A stretch of DNA of 64,000 nucleotides from Mycobacterium vicinigordonae (GTDB taxonomy: Bacteria; Actinomycetota; Actinomycetes; Mycobacteriales; Mycobacteriaceae): the NCBI RefSeq assembly GCF_013466425.1, contig NZ_CP059165.1, positions 3,224,001 through 3,288,000 on the forward strand. The letters run 5' to 3'. Made by a program: the position numbers and the translations under genes. Positions within the stretch are counted from its first letter, which is position 1. Every line of letters begins with the position of its first letter. Positions 8,805-18,390 of this stretch are shown piece by piece. The notes beneath the pieces are model-generated. The model saw nothing but the letters and a program-made list of their open reading frames with translations, searched no databases and was not told the origin of the DNA.

Positions 8805-9707
8805 ATGGATCAACAGAGCACCCGCACTGACATCACCGTCAACGTCGATGGCTTCTGGATGCTTCAGGCGCTGCTGGATATCCGGCACGTTGCGCCCGAA
8901 CTGCGGTGCCGGCCCTACGTGTCGACCGACAACAACGACTGGCTCAACGAACACCCGGGCATGGCGGTGATGCGCGAGCAGGGCATCGTCGTGGGCGACG
9001 AGGTCAACGAACATGTCGCTGCCCGGATGAAGGTCCTGGCAGCGCCAGACCTCGAGGTCGTCGCTCTGCTGTCCCGGGGCAAACTCCTCTACGGGATCGT
9101 CGACGACGAGAACCAGCCGCCGGGGTCACGCGATATCCCGGACAACGAATTCCGGGTCGTGCTGGCCCGCCGCGCACAGCACTGGGTCTCGGCGGTCCGG
9201 GTCGGCAACGACATCACCGTCGACGACGTCGTCGTCTCCGACAGCGCCTCGATCGCCGCCCTGGTGCTAGACGGCCTGGAATCGATCCATCACGCCGACC
9301 CGGCGGCGATCAATGCCGTCAACGTGCCCCTGGAGGAAATGCTCGAGGCCACCAAGTCGTGGCAGGAATCGGGATTCAACGTATTTTCCGGTGGCGATCT
9401 GCGACGCATGGGGATCAGCGCCTCCACCGTGGCCGCGCTGGGTCAGGCATTGTCAGACCCCGCGGCCGAGGTCGCTGTGTACGCGCGCCAGTACCGGGAC
9501 GACGCCAAGGGGCCCAGCGCGTCGGTGTTGTCTTTGAAAGACGGATCCGGCGGACGCATCGCTTTGTACCAGCAGGCGCGCACGGCCGGATCTGGCGAGG
9601 CGTGGCTGGCTATCTGTCCGGCTACCCCGCAGCTGGTTCAGGTCGGCGTGAAGACGGTTTTGGACACTTTGCCGTACGGCGAATGGAAATCGCACAGCAG
9701 GGTTTAA
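8805..9707 (+). CDS. espG5: ESX-5 secretion chaperone EspG5
   Basis: A 300-residue cytosolic protein, nearly identical to Rv1794 as I recall it (MDQQSTRTDITVNVDGFW at the start, YGEWKSHSRV at the end), and the same length. EspG5 binds the tip of PPE proteins in PE-PPE dimers, keeping them soluble and directing them to the ESX-5 membrane complex. All the PPE proteins in this window are plausible clients. Start ATG 8805 follows GAGGTAGGG. Confidence 0.96.
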   Translation: MDQQSTRTDITVNVDGFWMLQALLDIRHVAPELRCRPYVSTDNNDWLNEHPGMAVMREQGIVVGDEVNEHVAARMKVLAAPDLEVVALLSRGKLLYGIVDDENQPPGSRDIPDNEFRVVLARRAQHWVSAVRVGNDITVDDVVVSDSASIAALVLDGLESIHHADPAAINAVNVPLEEMLEATKSWQESGFNVFSGGDLRRMGISASTVAALGQALSDPAAEVAVYARQYRDDAKGPSASVLSLKDGSGGRIALYQQARTAGSGEAWLAICPATPQLVQVGVKTVLDTLPYGEWKSHSRV

Positions 9708-9958
9708 CAACGCCGTTACGAAAAACCCAATACAACAACAACTTTCAACATAAAATGCGAGCTGGAACCCGAGACGGCATACTGCTTTCAGCAACGGGTT
9801 ACAAAACTGAAAAGTAAGCCGTCAACCACAACTCATACGCGCGAGGCGAGGCAAATGAAATCGGAGTCAGTCCAGCCAAAGCTCCACAGGGGCGGTGGCG
9901 CAACAGGCGCCCCGGCGATCGCGCCGACACACGCCGGCAGGGTAGGGGGTGTAGGACG

Positions 9959-11470
9959 ATGACCGCGCTAGCTGATGCGCCACAGACCGACATCGAGGGT
10001 GTTTCATCGCCCCGAGCCGTCGTCGTCGGAATCATGGCCGGCGAAGGTGTCCAAATCGGTGTGTTGCTCGATGCCAACGCACCGGTTTCGGTGATGACCG
10101 ACCCGCTGCTCAAAGTCATCAACAGTCGACTCCGCGAACTGGGGGAGACGCCGCTGGAAGCGACCGGGCGCGGCCGCTGGGCGCTGTGCATGGTCGATGG
10201 CACCCCGCTACGCGCCACGCAGTCGCTGACGGAGCAAGACGTTTTCGATGGTGACCGGCTGTGGATCCGGTTCATCCCGGACACCGAGCACCGGTCACAG
10301 GTCATCGAGCACATCTCGACGGCGGTGTCGGCGAACCTGAGCAAGCGTTTCGCCGCGATCGACCCGATCGTTGCTGTTCAGGTCGGCGCGTCGATGGTGG
10401 CCACCGGGGTGGTCCTGTCGTCCGGCGTGCTGGGGTGGTGGCGGTGGCACCACAACACCTGGCTGACCACGATCTTCACCGCGATCGTCGCCGTGGTGGT
10501 GCTCACCGTCTCGGTGCTGCTGATGGTCCGCGCCAAGACCGACGCGGACCGTCGCGTTGCCGACATTCTGCTGATGAGCGGGTTGGTGCCACTTACCGTC
10601 GCCGCCGCTGCTGCGCCGCCCGGACCGGTTGGTTCGCCCAATGCCGTGCTGGGCTTTGGCGTCCTGGCAGTCGCCGCGGCTTTGGCGCTGCGCTTTACCG
10701 GCCGCCGTTTGGCGATCTACACCGCGATCGTCGTGGTCAGCGGGCTGGCCACACTCGCCAGCCTGTCCCGGATGGTCGCGGCCACCAGCGCAGTAACCCT
10801 GCTGTCCTGCCTGGTGCTGGCCAGTGTCCTGCTGTACCACGCCGCGCCGGCGCTGGCCCGCCGACTGGCCGGGATCCGGCTGCCGGTGTTCCCGTCGGCG
10901 ACCAGCCGCTGGGTGTTCGAGGCACGGCCCGATCTGCCTACGACGGTGGTGCGCTCGGAGGGCGGCCCGCCGACCCTGGAAGGTCCGGCATCGGTCCGCG
11001 ACGTGTTGCTGCAGGCCGAGCGGGCACGTTCGTTCCTGAGCGGTCTGCTGGTGGGGCTAGGCGTCCTGATGGTCGTGTGCCTGAGCGCTCTGTGCAACCC
11101 GCACACCCACGAGCGGTGGCTGCCGCTGCTCCTGGCGGGCTTCAGCGCCGGGTTCCTGCTGCTGCGCGGCCGCTCGTACGTCGACCGCTGGCAGGCCATC
11201 ACCCTTGCCGCGACCGGGGTGATCATCATCGCGGCCGTCGCGGTGCGCTACGCGCTGGTGTTGTCCTCGCCCCTGTCGGTGTCGATCGCCGCCGCAGTCC
11301 TGGTCGCGCTTCCCACCGCGGGACTCACGGCTGCGGCAGTGGTGCCCAACACCATCTACAGCCCGCTGTTCCGCAAGTTCGTGGAATGGATCGAGTACTT
11401 ATGCCTCATCCCTATCTTCCCGCTGGCCTTGTGGTTGATGAACGTCTATGCAGCCATTCGGTACCGGTAG
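9959..11470 (+). CDS. eccD5: ESX-5 membrane channel component EccD5
   Basis: A 503-residue inner-membrane protein. About the first 120 residues form the cytosolic ubiquitin-like domain; from about residue 140 there are many hydrophobic segments (the family has 11 transmembrane helices). EccD5 forms the membrane vestibule of the ESX-5 complex with EccB5, EccC5 and EccE5; eccB5 and eccC5 lie outside the window. Its last codons overlap the start of mycP5 by 23 bases, so the two are translationally coupled. A 251-base gap upstream, A-rich at 9715-9760, may hold a separate promoter. Confidence 0.95.
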   Translation: MTALADAPQTDIEGVSSPRAVVVGIMAGEGVQIGVLLDANAPVSVMTDPLLKVINSRLRELGETPLEATGRGRWALCMVDGTPLRATQSLTEQDVFDGDRLWIRFIPDTEHRSQVIEHISTAVSANLSKRFAAIDPIVAVQVGASMVATGVVLSSGVLGWWRWHHNTWLTTIFTAIVAVVVLTVSVLLMVRAKTDADRRVADILLMSGLVPLTVAAAAAPPGPVGSPNAVLGFGVLAVAAALALRFTGRRLAIYTAIVVVSGLATLASLSRMVAATSAVTLLSCLVLASVLLYHAAPALARRLAGIRLPVFPSATSRWVFEARPDLPTTVVRSEGGPPTLEGPASVRDVLLQAERARSFLSGLLVGLGVLMVVCLSALCNPHTHERWLPLLLAGFSAGFLLLRGRSYVDRWQAITLAATGVIIIAAVAVRYALVLSSPLSVSIAAAVLVALPTAGLTAAAVVPNTIYSPLFRKFVEWIEYLCLIPIFPLALWLMNVYAAIRYR

Positions 11471-13313
11471 GGGTCGATCGTGGCGGGGCCGCGCAGCCAG
11501 CGCGGCCCTCGCTGCGATAGTCCTCGCAGGTGGGGCACTCGCCGGGTTGCCGCCGGCCTACGCCATCACGCCGCCGCCGTTCGACCCGGGCGCGATTCCT
11601 CCGGACACGCCGCCCGGACCGATCGCGCCGATGAAGCAAAACTCCTACTGCACCGAGGTGGGGGTTCTGCCCGGCACTGACTTCAAGATCCCGCCGAAGT
11701 ACATGGAGATGCTGAGCCTCAGCGAGGCATGGCGCTTTGGCCGCGGTGAAGGAGTCAAGGTTGCGGTCATCGACACCGGTGTGACTCCGCACCCCAGGCT
11801 GCCGCGGCTTGCCCCGGGCGGCGACTACGTCATGGCCGGCGACGGGCTATCGGACTGTGACGCGCACGGCACCCTGGTGGCGTCCATGATCGCCGGAGCA
11901 CCCGCCGACGGTGCGGTCGCTCCGCCGGCAGCACCGCGCCGACCGATCCCGGTCCCGACCCAAGAGAAGCCGCCACCACCGCAGACCGTGACGCTCTCCC
12001 CGGTTCCGGGCCCCACCATCACCGTGATCCCGGCACCACCGCCGTCGTCGGAGGGTGCCCCGCCCGGGGCGGCGCCGGGACCGGGACCCGGTCAGGCTCC
12101 GTCGGCGAACCGTGGCGGCGGCACCGTCACCATCCCCGGCTACGCCGGTGGCCGGCGAATTTCCGGTGTTGGGGTGGGCGCCAACAATCCCCTTCCGCTG
12201 GACCCGGCGACAACAACAACCACGACAACAACAACTACGACAACAACAAGTACGACGACGACACCTACGACCACCGCGTCGAGTCCGTCACCGACCCAGT
12301 CATCGCCGAGTCCGGCACCGGCCTTATTACCCGGACCGGCCGCGGCGCCACCCGACGCCTTTAGCGGAGTCGCGCCCGGTGTCGACCTGATCTCCATCCG
12401 TCAGTCCAGTTCGGCATTCACCCTCAAGGACGCCTACACCGGGGAGGAAGATCCGCAGACTGCGGCGAAGATCGACAATATTCAGACGATGGCGCGCGCT
12501 ATCGTGCATGCTGCCAACATGGGTGCGTCGGTGATCAACATCTCCGACGTGACCTGCATCAGCGCCCGCAACCCGATCGATCAGCGGGTCCTGGGGGCCG
12601 CCGTGCGCTATGCCGCGGTCGACAAGAACGCGCTGATCGTCGCCGCTGCCGGTGACAGCAGCAAGAAGGACTGCAAGCAGAACCCCACCTTCAATCCTTT
12701 GTCGCCGAAGGACCCCCGCAACTGGAGCGCCGTGACCACGGTGGTGACGCCATCGTGGTTCAGCGACAACGTTCTCACTGTCGGCGCCGTCGATTTGAAC
12801 GGTCAACCGCTGACCCAGATGAGTATTGCCGGGCCGTGGGTGTCGATCGCGGCGCCGGGGACCGATGTCATGGGTTTCTCGAATCGCGACGACGGTCTGA
12901 TCAACGCCCTTGACGGGCCTGACAACTCGCTACTTACGCCGGCGGGCACCAGTTTTGCCACGGCAATCGTTTCGGGCGTGGCCGCGCTGGTGCGCGCCAA
13001 GTTCCCCGAACTGTCGGCCTATCAGGTCATGCAGCGGCTGATCCACACGGCCAGGCCGCCCGCCCGTGGAGTAGACAACCAGGTCGGATACGGTGTCGTC
13101 GACCCGGTGGCGGCGTTGACGTGGGATGTCCCTGCGGGGCCGCCCCAGGCACCCAAACAACTCTCGGCACCGCTGCAGCTGCCGAAGGCTCCCGCTCCGC
13201 GCAACATGGTGCCGGTGTGGATAGCCACCGGGGGTCTGGCCGCGGCATTACTGATAGGCGGAGCAGTGTTCGGTACAGCGTCATTGATGCGGCGATCGCG
13301 GAAACAACGATGA
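11448..13313 (+). CDS. mycP5: Membrane-anchored subtilisin-like protease mycosin-5
   Basis: A 621-residue mycosin with an N-terminal signal peptide ending at PAYA, a catalytic triad D109 (AVIDTGV), H140 (DAHGT) and S502 (GTSFAT), a C-terminal transmembrane helix and a short basic tail (RRSRKQR). It caps the periplasmic face of the ESX-5 complex and is required for its stability. The proline-rich loop between H140 and about residue 320 is unusual: residues 255-276 are almost pure threonine, making the protein about 35 residues longer than the M. tuberculosis form. It overlaps eccD5 (23 bases) and eccE5 (ATGA). Confidence 0.95.
   Translation: MQPFGTGRGRSWRGRAASAALAAIVLAGGALAGLPPAYAITPPPFDPGAIPPDTPPGPIAPMKQNSYCTEVGVLPGTDFKIPPKYMEMLSLSEAWRFGRGEGVKVAVIDTGVTPHPRLPRLAPGGDYVMAGDGLSDCDAHGTLVASMIAGAPADGAVAPPAAPRRPIPVPTQEKPPPPQTVTLSPVPGPTITVIPAPPPSSEGAPPGAAPGPGPGQAPSANRGGGTVTIPGYAGGRRISGVGVGANNPLPLDPATTTTTTTTTTTTTSTTTTPTTTASSPSPTQSSPSPAPALLPGPAAAPPDAFSGVAPGVDLISIRQSSSAFTLKDAYTGEEDPQTAAKIDNIQTMARAIVHAANMGASVINISDVTCISARNPIDQRVLGAAVRYAAVDKNALIVAAAGDSSKKDCKQNPTFNPLSPKDPRNWSAVTTVVTPSWFSDNVLTVGAVDLNGQPLTQMSIAGPWVSIAAPGTDVMGFSNRDDGLINALDGPDNSLLTPAGTSFATAIVSGVAALVRAKFPELSAYQVMQRLIHTARPPARGVDNQVGYGVVDPVAALTWDVPAGPPQAPKQLSAPLQLPKAPAPRNMVPVWIATGGLAAALLIGGAVFGTASLMRRSRKQR
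12210..12275 (+). repeat. Low-complexity ACA/ACG tract encoding poly-threonine in mycP5
   Basis: Twenty-two codons from 12210 encode 13 Thr, one Ser, four Thr, one Pro and three Thr. Most codons are ACA or ACG with a few ACC/ACT, an imperfect trinucleotide repeat in a gene otherwise very GC-rich. It lies in the surface loop of the protease domain. The tract keeps the frame and can vary in length by slippage. Confidence 0.95.
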
Positions 13314-14530
13314 AGGCTCAGCGTAAGTTCGGGTTGTCGTTGACCTGGCCGCGCCTGACCGCGGTGTTTCTGGTCGACGTGCTGATCCTGGTCCTCGCTA
13401 GCCATGCGCCCTCGTCATGGCAGGGCGAGAACCGGGTGGCGTGGTGGGTCGGTGTCGGCGTCGCGGTCCTGATAACGCTGCTGTCGACCGTCACCTACCG
13501 CGGCATCACCGTGACCTCGGGATTGACGGCCTGGCTGTGGGACTGGTCCGCGGACCCGGGTACCGCGCTGGGCGCCGGATGCACACCGGCGACAGATTTC
13601 AAACGCCGATTCGGGCGCGACACAGTCGGGGTGCGGGAGTATCGAGGTCAACTGGTGGCCGTCGTCGAGGTCGACGGCGGGGATGGTGAGCACCCGGGCC
13701 GGCATCGGCACCGCAACGCCGGTTCGGCGCCGATCCTGCCGGTGGCGGCGGTTGCGAACGGGTTGCGGCAGTTCGACATTCACCTAGACAGCATCGATAT
13801 CGTCTCCGTCGAGGTACGCGGGGGAGCGGAAGCTGCCCGCGCGTCGGCGTCGCTGCAGCAGTGGGGCCCGGAGGGCTGGGGGTCGAGCGATGGAGCGGGC
13901 GACCGCCCGGGCGCAGACCGCCGCCGTACCTGGTTGGTATTGCGGATGAACCCGCAACGCAACGTCGCTGCGGTGGTGTGCCGCGATTCCTTGGCGGCGA
14001 CGCTGGTCGCGGCCACCGAGCGGCTGGTGCAGGATCTGGATGGACAGAGTTGTGCGGCGCGGCCCTTGACGGCCGACGAGCTGGCCGAGGTCGACAGCGC
14101 GGTGCTGGCCGACCTCGAACCGACCTGGAGCCGGCCAGGCTGGCGGCACCTGAAGCACTTCAACGGCTACGTGACCAGCTTCTGGGTCACCCCGTCGGAC
14201 CTTGACTCCGAAACGATGCATGACCTGTGGCTCTCCGAGGCGCCGGAAGTTGGCGCTACGGTGGTCACCGTGCGACTGAATACACATGCGGGCCGGCCCC
14301 AGTTGTCGGCGTGGGTGCGCTATCACAGCGAGGCTCGACTGAGCCGAAGTCTAACGGCGGGATTGAACCGGCTCACCGGGCGCCAACTGGCCGCGGTGCG
14401 GGCCAGCCTGCCGGCACCATCCACCAAGCCGCAATTGGTTGTGCCGAGCCGCGAACTGCGAGACCACGACGAGCTGGAACTGCCGGTGGGTCGCGAGGCG
14501 GAGCACGTCTCCAGCTCAGCAGTACAATGA
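13310..14530 (+). CDS. eccE5: ESX-5 membrane complex protein EccE5
   Basis: A 406-residue protein, the same length as M. tuberculosis EccE5 (Rv1797). Two transmembrane helices lie near the N-terminus (about residues 10-30 and 38-58), followed by a cytosolic domain. EccE5 sits at the periphery of the ESX-5 membrane complex. ATG 13310 overlaps the mycP5 stop as ATGA, and its own stop overlaps eccA5 in the same way. The open frame extends upstream to 13121 inside mycP5, but the ATGA overlap fixes the start. Confidence 0.95.
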   Translation: MKAQRKFGLSLTWPRLTAVFLVDVLILVLASHAPSSWQGENRVAWWVGVGVAVLITLLSTVTYRGITVTSGLTAWLWDWSADPGTALGAGCTPATDFKRRFGRDTVGVREYRGQLVAVVEVDGGDGEHPGRHRHRNAGSAPILPVAAVANGLRQFDIHLDSIDIVSVEVRGGAEAARASASLQQWGPEGWGSSDGAGDRPGADRRRTWLVLRMNPQRNVAAVVCRDSLAATLVAATERLVQDLDGQSCAARPLTADELAEVDSAVLADLEPTWSRPGWRHLKHFNGYVTSFWVTPSDLDSETMHDLWLSEAPEVGATVVTVRLNTHAGRPQLSAWVRYHSEARLSRSLTAGLNRLTGRQLAAVRASLPAPSTKPQLVVPSRELRDHDELELPVGREAEHVSSSAVQ

Positions 14531-16359
14531 CCCGCGCGCAGTCAGCTGCCGAAGATGCCAGAAACGCAATGGTTGCAGGCTTGTTGGCATCGGGGATCTC
14601 GGTCAATGGGCTGCAGCCCAGCCACAATCCGCAAGTCGCGACGCAGATGTTCACCACCGCCACCACGCTGGATCCCGGGATGTGCGATGCCTGGCTGGCG
14701 CGGATCCTCTCGGGTGACCAAAGCCTCGACGTGCTCGCCGGCGCCTGGGCGGCGGTAAGGACCTTCGGTTGGGAGACCCGGCGCCTCGGCGTCACCGACC
14801 TGCAATTCCGCCCCGAGGTCTCCGACGGGCTGTTCCTGCGCCTGGCTGTCACCAGCGTGGACTCACTGGCTTGCGCCTACGCGGCAGTGCTGGCCGAGAA
14901 CAAGCGTTACAAGGAAGCCGCAAACCTGCTCGACGCCACCGAACCCCGGCACCCCTTCGATACCGAGCTGGTGAGTTACGTGCGGGGCGTGCTGTATTTC
15001 CGCACCAAACGATGGCCGGACGTGCTGGTGCAATTCCCGGAGGCCACCCAGTGGCGACACCCCGAGTTGAAGGCCGCCGGGGCTGCGATGGCCACCACGG
15101 CGCTGGCTTCGCTCGGTGTCTTCGAGGAAGCATTCCGCCGGGGTCAGGACGCGATCGAGGGGGACCGGGTGCCGGGGGCGGCCAACATCGCGCTCTACAC
15201 CCAGGGCATGTGTTTGCGGCATGTCGGCCGGGAGGACGAGGCGGTCGAGCTGCTGCGTCGCGTGTACTCCCGCGACGCAAAGTTCACCCCGGCACGCGAA
15301 GCGCTGGATAACCCGAACTTCCGCCTGGTGCTTACCGACCCGGAGACGATCGAAGCCCGCACGGATCCGTGGGACCCGGACAGTGCCCCGTCGCGCGCCC
15401 AAGCCGAGGCGGCCCGCCACGCCGAGGAGGCGGCGAAGTACCTGGCCGAGGGCGACGCCGAGCTCAACGCGATGCTCGGTATGGCGCAGGCCAAGAAGGA
15501 AATCAAGCTCATCAAGTCGACGACCAAGGTGAACCTGGCGCGGGCCAAGATGGGCCTCCCGGTTCCGGTTACGTCGCGGCACACGTTGCTACTGGGACCG
15601 CCCGGAACCGGCAAGACGTCGGTGGCGCGCGCGTTCAGCAAGCAGTTGTGCGGGTTGACCGTGCTGCGTAAACCCGTGGTGGTGGAGACGAGCCGCACCA
15701 AGCTGCTGGGGCGCTACATGGCTGATGCCGAGAAGAACACCGAAGAGATGCTCGAAGGGGCATTGGGCGGGGCGGTCTTCTTCGACGAGATGCACACCCT
15801 GCACGAAAAGGGCTACTCGCAAGGCGACCCCTACGGCAACGCGATCATCAACACGCTGCTGTTGTACATGGAGAACCATCGCGACGAGCTGGTGGTCTTC
15901 GGAGCCGGCTACGCCAAGGCAATGGAAAAGATGCTCGAGGTGAATCAGGGTCTGCGGCGGCGCTTTTCGACGGTGATCGAGTTCTTCAGTTACACCCCGG
16001 ACGAGTTAATCGCGCTCACTCAGTTGATGGGTAAGGAGAACGAGGACGTCATCACCGACGAAGAAGCGGCCATCCTGCTGCCGTCGTACACCAAGTTCTA
16101 CCTCGACGAGACCTACTCCGAAGACGGGGACCTAATCCGCGGCATCGACATGCTCGGTAATGCCGGCTTTGTGCGCAACGTGGTGGAGAAGGCCCGCGAT
16201 CACCGCAGTTTCCGCCTCGACGACGAGGACTTGGACGCCGTGCTGAACAGTGACTTCAACGAATTCAGTGAGACGCAGCTACGTCGGTTCCGCGAATTGA
16301 CTCGCGACGATCTTGCCGAGGGACTCAGCGCCGCGGTAGCGGAGAAGAAGTCGAACTGA
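14527..16359 (+). CDS. eccA5: ESX-5 AAA+ ATPase EccA5
   Basis: A 610-residue cytosolic ATPase of the CbxX/CfqX type, the same length as Rv1798. The N-terminal 280 residues are a TPR-like helical domain; the AAA+ domain has Walker [10 protein letters not shown] (K363) and Walker [10 protein letters not shown] (D420, E421). EccA proteins are thought to release EspG or the effector dimer before export. It overlaps eccE5 as ATGA and is the last gene of the eccD5-mycP5-eccE5-eccA5 run. M. tuberculosis has lppT next; here there is a 700-base gap. Confidence 0.95.
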   Translation: MTRAQSAAEDARNAMVAGLLASGISVNGLQPSHNPQVATQMFTTATTLDPGMCDAWLARILSGDQSLDVLAGAWAAVRTFGWETRRLGVTDLQFRPEVSDGLFLRLAVTSVDSLACAYAAVLAENKRYKEAANLLDATEPRHPFDTELVSYVRGVLYFRTKRWPDVLVQFPEATQWRHPELKAAGAAMATTALASLGVFEEAFRRGQDAIEGDRVPGAANIALYTQGMCLRHVGREDEAVELLRRVYSRDAKFTPAREALDNPNFRLVLTDPETIEARTDPWDPDSAPSRAQAEAARHAEEAAKYLAEGDAELNAMLGMAQAKKEIKLIKSTTKVNLARAKMGLPVPVTSRHTLLLGPPGTGKTSVARAFSKQLCGLTVLRKPVVVETSRTKLLGRYMADAEKNTEEMLEGALGGAVFFDEMHTLHEKGYSQGDPYGNAIINTLLLYMENHRDELVVFGAGYAKAMEKMLEVNQGLRRRFSTVIEFFSYTPDELIALTQLMGKENEDVITDEEAAILLPSYTKFYLDETYSEDGDLIRGIDMLGNAGFVRNVVEKARDHRSFRLDDEDLDAVLNSDFNEFSETQLRRFRELTRDDLAEGLSAAVAEKKSN

Positions 16360-17062
16360 CGCCCGCTTTCGCGCACCCTGATCCTGCCGGCACAGGCCGA
16401 CGGTCATGCCTCCCACAGGCCGGATAGCCGGTTTCCCGACCGCATCCTGTGGAAGCTCCTAACCTGTGCATATATGACTTGCTGCCCCTCCTTGGCGCCC
16501 TGACCAGGGGCGCAGCGAAGGTCTCACCGCGAGTCCGCACAGCGAGCACAGTCATCGGCAGCGGGTATGACGGTCCGGTTGGCACAGATTGCGTACGTTG
16601 TCCCTAAATCGAGAAGGGACATCATGACACAACACTTTCTTTTTTCTGCGGTAGAACCGTGCTCGTGTCAGCTTATTCTTCATTTTTGTCATTCTGAAAT
16701 AGAATAAACATTTCCTGCAGCCACGTTTGGTTGGGCCGCGATGACCAGCGCCACCTGTCGATTTAACGGGAACCGGACGCAAGAAATGTCACACGTTTCC
16801 AAATGCTCAGACATTTCTTGTTTACTTTTCGATTACTTAGCGGGAACTGATCGAAAATAACCCGCGCTGAGGATTGCTCGCAGCAGCCCGGGATCCGGCC
16901 CAGCGCCTTTCAACCAACACGACGGGCGCGGCTGCAGATGAACTGAAGTGACCGGAAGTTGTCGAATTCAGGGCACCCGAGGGCCCAATCCACCTGCGCA
17001 GCGCAAGCAGGTTCGACGGCTTGCGGGCCAGAGATAGCCATAGGGGATGAGGGGTGAAGGGC
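16360..17062. other. Long intergenic region with AT-rich island and inverted repeats
   Basis: About 700 bases without a supported gene, at the place where lppT lies in M. tuberculosis. Positions 16620-16720 are markedly AT-rich for this genome. Inverted repeats are TTATTCT/AGAATAA (16673-16679, 16701-16707) and AAGAAATGTC/GACATTTCTT (16781-16790, 16810-16819). A reverse-strand 76-codon frame here has no family features and is not called. The promoter of the first PPE cassette is presumably here. Confidence 0.6.
16781..16819. repeat. Perfect 10-bp inverted repeat
   Basis: AAGAAATGTC at 16781-16790 and its exact reverse complement at 16810-16819, with 19 bases between. It is followed by an AT-rich segment (TTGTTTACTTTTCGATTACTT). 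It could be a regulator site for the PPE cassette beginning 240 bases downstream, or the end of a lost element. There is no direct evidence for either. Confidence 0.75.
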
Positions 17063-18355
17063 ATGGATTTTGGAGTGCTGCCACCGGAGATCAACTCCGG
17101 CCGCATGTATAGCGGCCCGGGAACCGGATCATTGCTGGCCGCCGCCGCGGCATGGCACGAGTTGGGCGCCGAATTGCATTCCACCGCAGCCGCTTACATG
17201 TCCACGATCGAGAGCCTGGTATCCGGCACGTGGCAGGGCCCCAGCTCGATGGCGATGAACGCAGCCGCCGGACCCTACGTATCGTGGCTATCGGCCACCG
17301 CATCCCGCGCCGACGAAGCAGGCGCACAAGCCAAGGCTGCCGCGCGAGCCTACGAAAGCGCGTTCGTGGCAACGGTTCCACCGCAGATAATCGCGGCTAA
17401 TCGGACCCTGCTGTTATCACTGATCGCCACCAACATCCTCGGCCAGAACACGGCGGCCATCGCGGCTACCGAATCCCACTACGCCGAGATGTGGGCCCAG
17501 GATGCCGTGGCGATGTACGCCTACGCCGGAGCATCAGCAATGGCAACGCAATTGACGTTGTTCACCGAGCCGCCACAAACCACCAGCGAAGCGGGTACAG
17601 CGGTGCAAGCGCAGGGCGTCGGTAGCCAATCCACGGCCGACATCGGCAGCCAGCTGACCCAACTGGTCACTTCGATCCCGAATACGTTGCAGAGTATGGT
17701 CACAACGCTTCAGGGAGCACCGACGACGGGGACGACATCGGTATTGTCCGAACTCGCCCTGCCCCAGCTGGCCGCGGCGTCGTTGCCGCCCGCGCTGGCT
17801 GCCGACGTGGCGAATTGGAACTCGATGATGAGTGTGCTCACCGGTCCCTTCTCGCTGCAGGGGTTGACCTCGATTCCCGGTGGGCCGTTCCTGTCGTTCG
17901 GACAGCTCTACGCCTACGCCCAGAACGGGCAGGGACTGCAGTCTTTTATGACCCCCGCCCAACCCATCTCCGGCGCGTTGGCGCCGATTGCGCAGGCCCT
18001 CACGCCCCATGCAAGCGCCGCCAGTGCTGTCGGAACATCCGCGTCAATGGGCCGCGCGGCAATGGTGAGCGGGCTGTCGGTGCCCCAGACTTGGACGACC
18101 ACCGCCCCGGAGATCAGAATGGTCGCCGCGAGCCTGTCGACGAATCTGGCCACGGCTCCTGCAGCCGCATCGGCCGGTGAGGCCGGTGTGTTCAGCCAGA
18201 TGGCGCTGTCGGGGTTGGCCGGACGCGCCCTCGGAGCCACCGTCGGCGGCGCCAACACCGGCGGTGCCGCCGTCGCCCGTTCACTGGGGGGCGTTGTCGC
18301 CGAGTCCGATCCGGCCGCCGCGATGATCTTCGTGCTCCCACCGCTCCAGGATTGA
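17063..18355 (+). CDS. PPE-SVP protein, first gene of cassette 1
   Basis: A 430-residue PPE protein. The PPE domain (about 1-180) begins [20 protein letters not shown]; the C-terminal domain has the SVP motif GLSVPQTW and ends IFVLPPLQD, a hydrophobic end related to the IIVIPAD end of the PPE at 20537. It is expected to be exported via ESX-5. ATG 17063 gives the canonical PPE start; GTG 17054, with AGGGGA upstream, is an equally possible start three codons earlier. No PE gene lies beside it. The next PPE gene starts 35 bp after its stop. Confidence 0.88.
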   Translation: MDFGVLPPEINSGRMYSGPGTGSLLAAAAAWHELGAELHSTAAAYMSTIESLVSGTWQGPSSMAMNAAAGPYVSWLSATASRADEAGAQAKAAARAYESAFVATVPPQIIAANRTLLLSLIATNILGQNTAAIAATESHYAEMWAQDAVAMYAYAGASAMATQLTLFTEPPQTTSEAGTAVQAQGVGSQSTADIGSQLTQLVTSIPNTLQSMVTTLQGAPTTGTTSVLSELALPQLAAASLPPALAADVANWNSMMSVLTGPFSLQGLTSIPGGPFLSFGQLYAYAQNGQGLQSFMTPAQPISGALAPIAQALTPHASAASAVGTSASMGRAAMVSGLSVPQTWTTTAPEIRMVAASLSTNLATAPAAASAGEAGVFSQMALSGLAGRALGATVGGANTGGAAVARSLGGVVAESDPAAAMIFVLPPLQD

Positions 18356-18390
18356 GCCCATGACGCACGCGAGCCTAGGGGGTAGCCACA

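Noticed and set aside
12210..12275. Frameshift or sequencing error in mycP5
   Set aside because: The threonine tract keeps the reading frame, both sides align to mycosin-5, and all catalytic residues follow in frame.
16552..16782. A 76-codon reverse-strand frame in the intergenic region after eccA5
   Set aside because: No ribosome site, no recognisable domain, and it crosses the AT-rich island with erratic composition.
16360..17053. Possible M-box magnesium riboswitch before the PPE cassettes, as known upstream of PE20 in M. tuberculosis
   Set aside because: I searched by eye for the conserved M-box core (TTAGGTGAGGCT-type) here and before the other PPE genes and did not find it.
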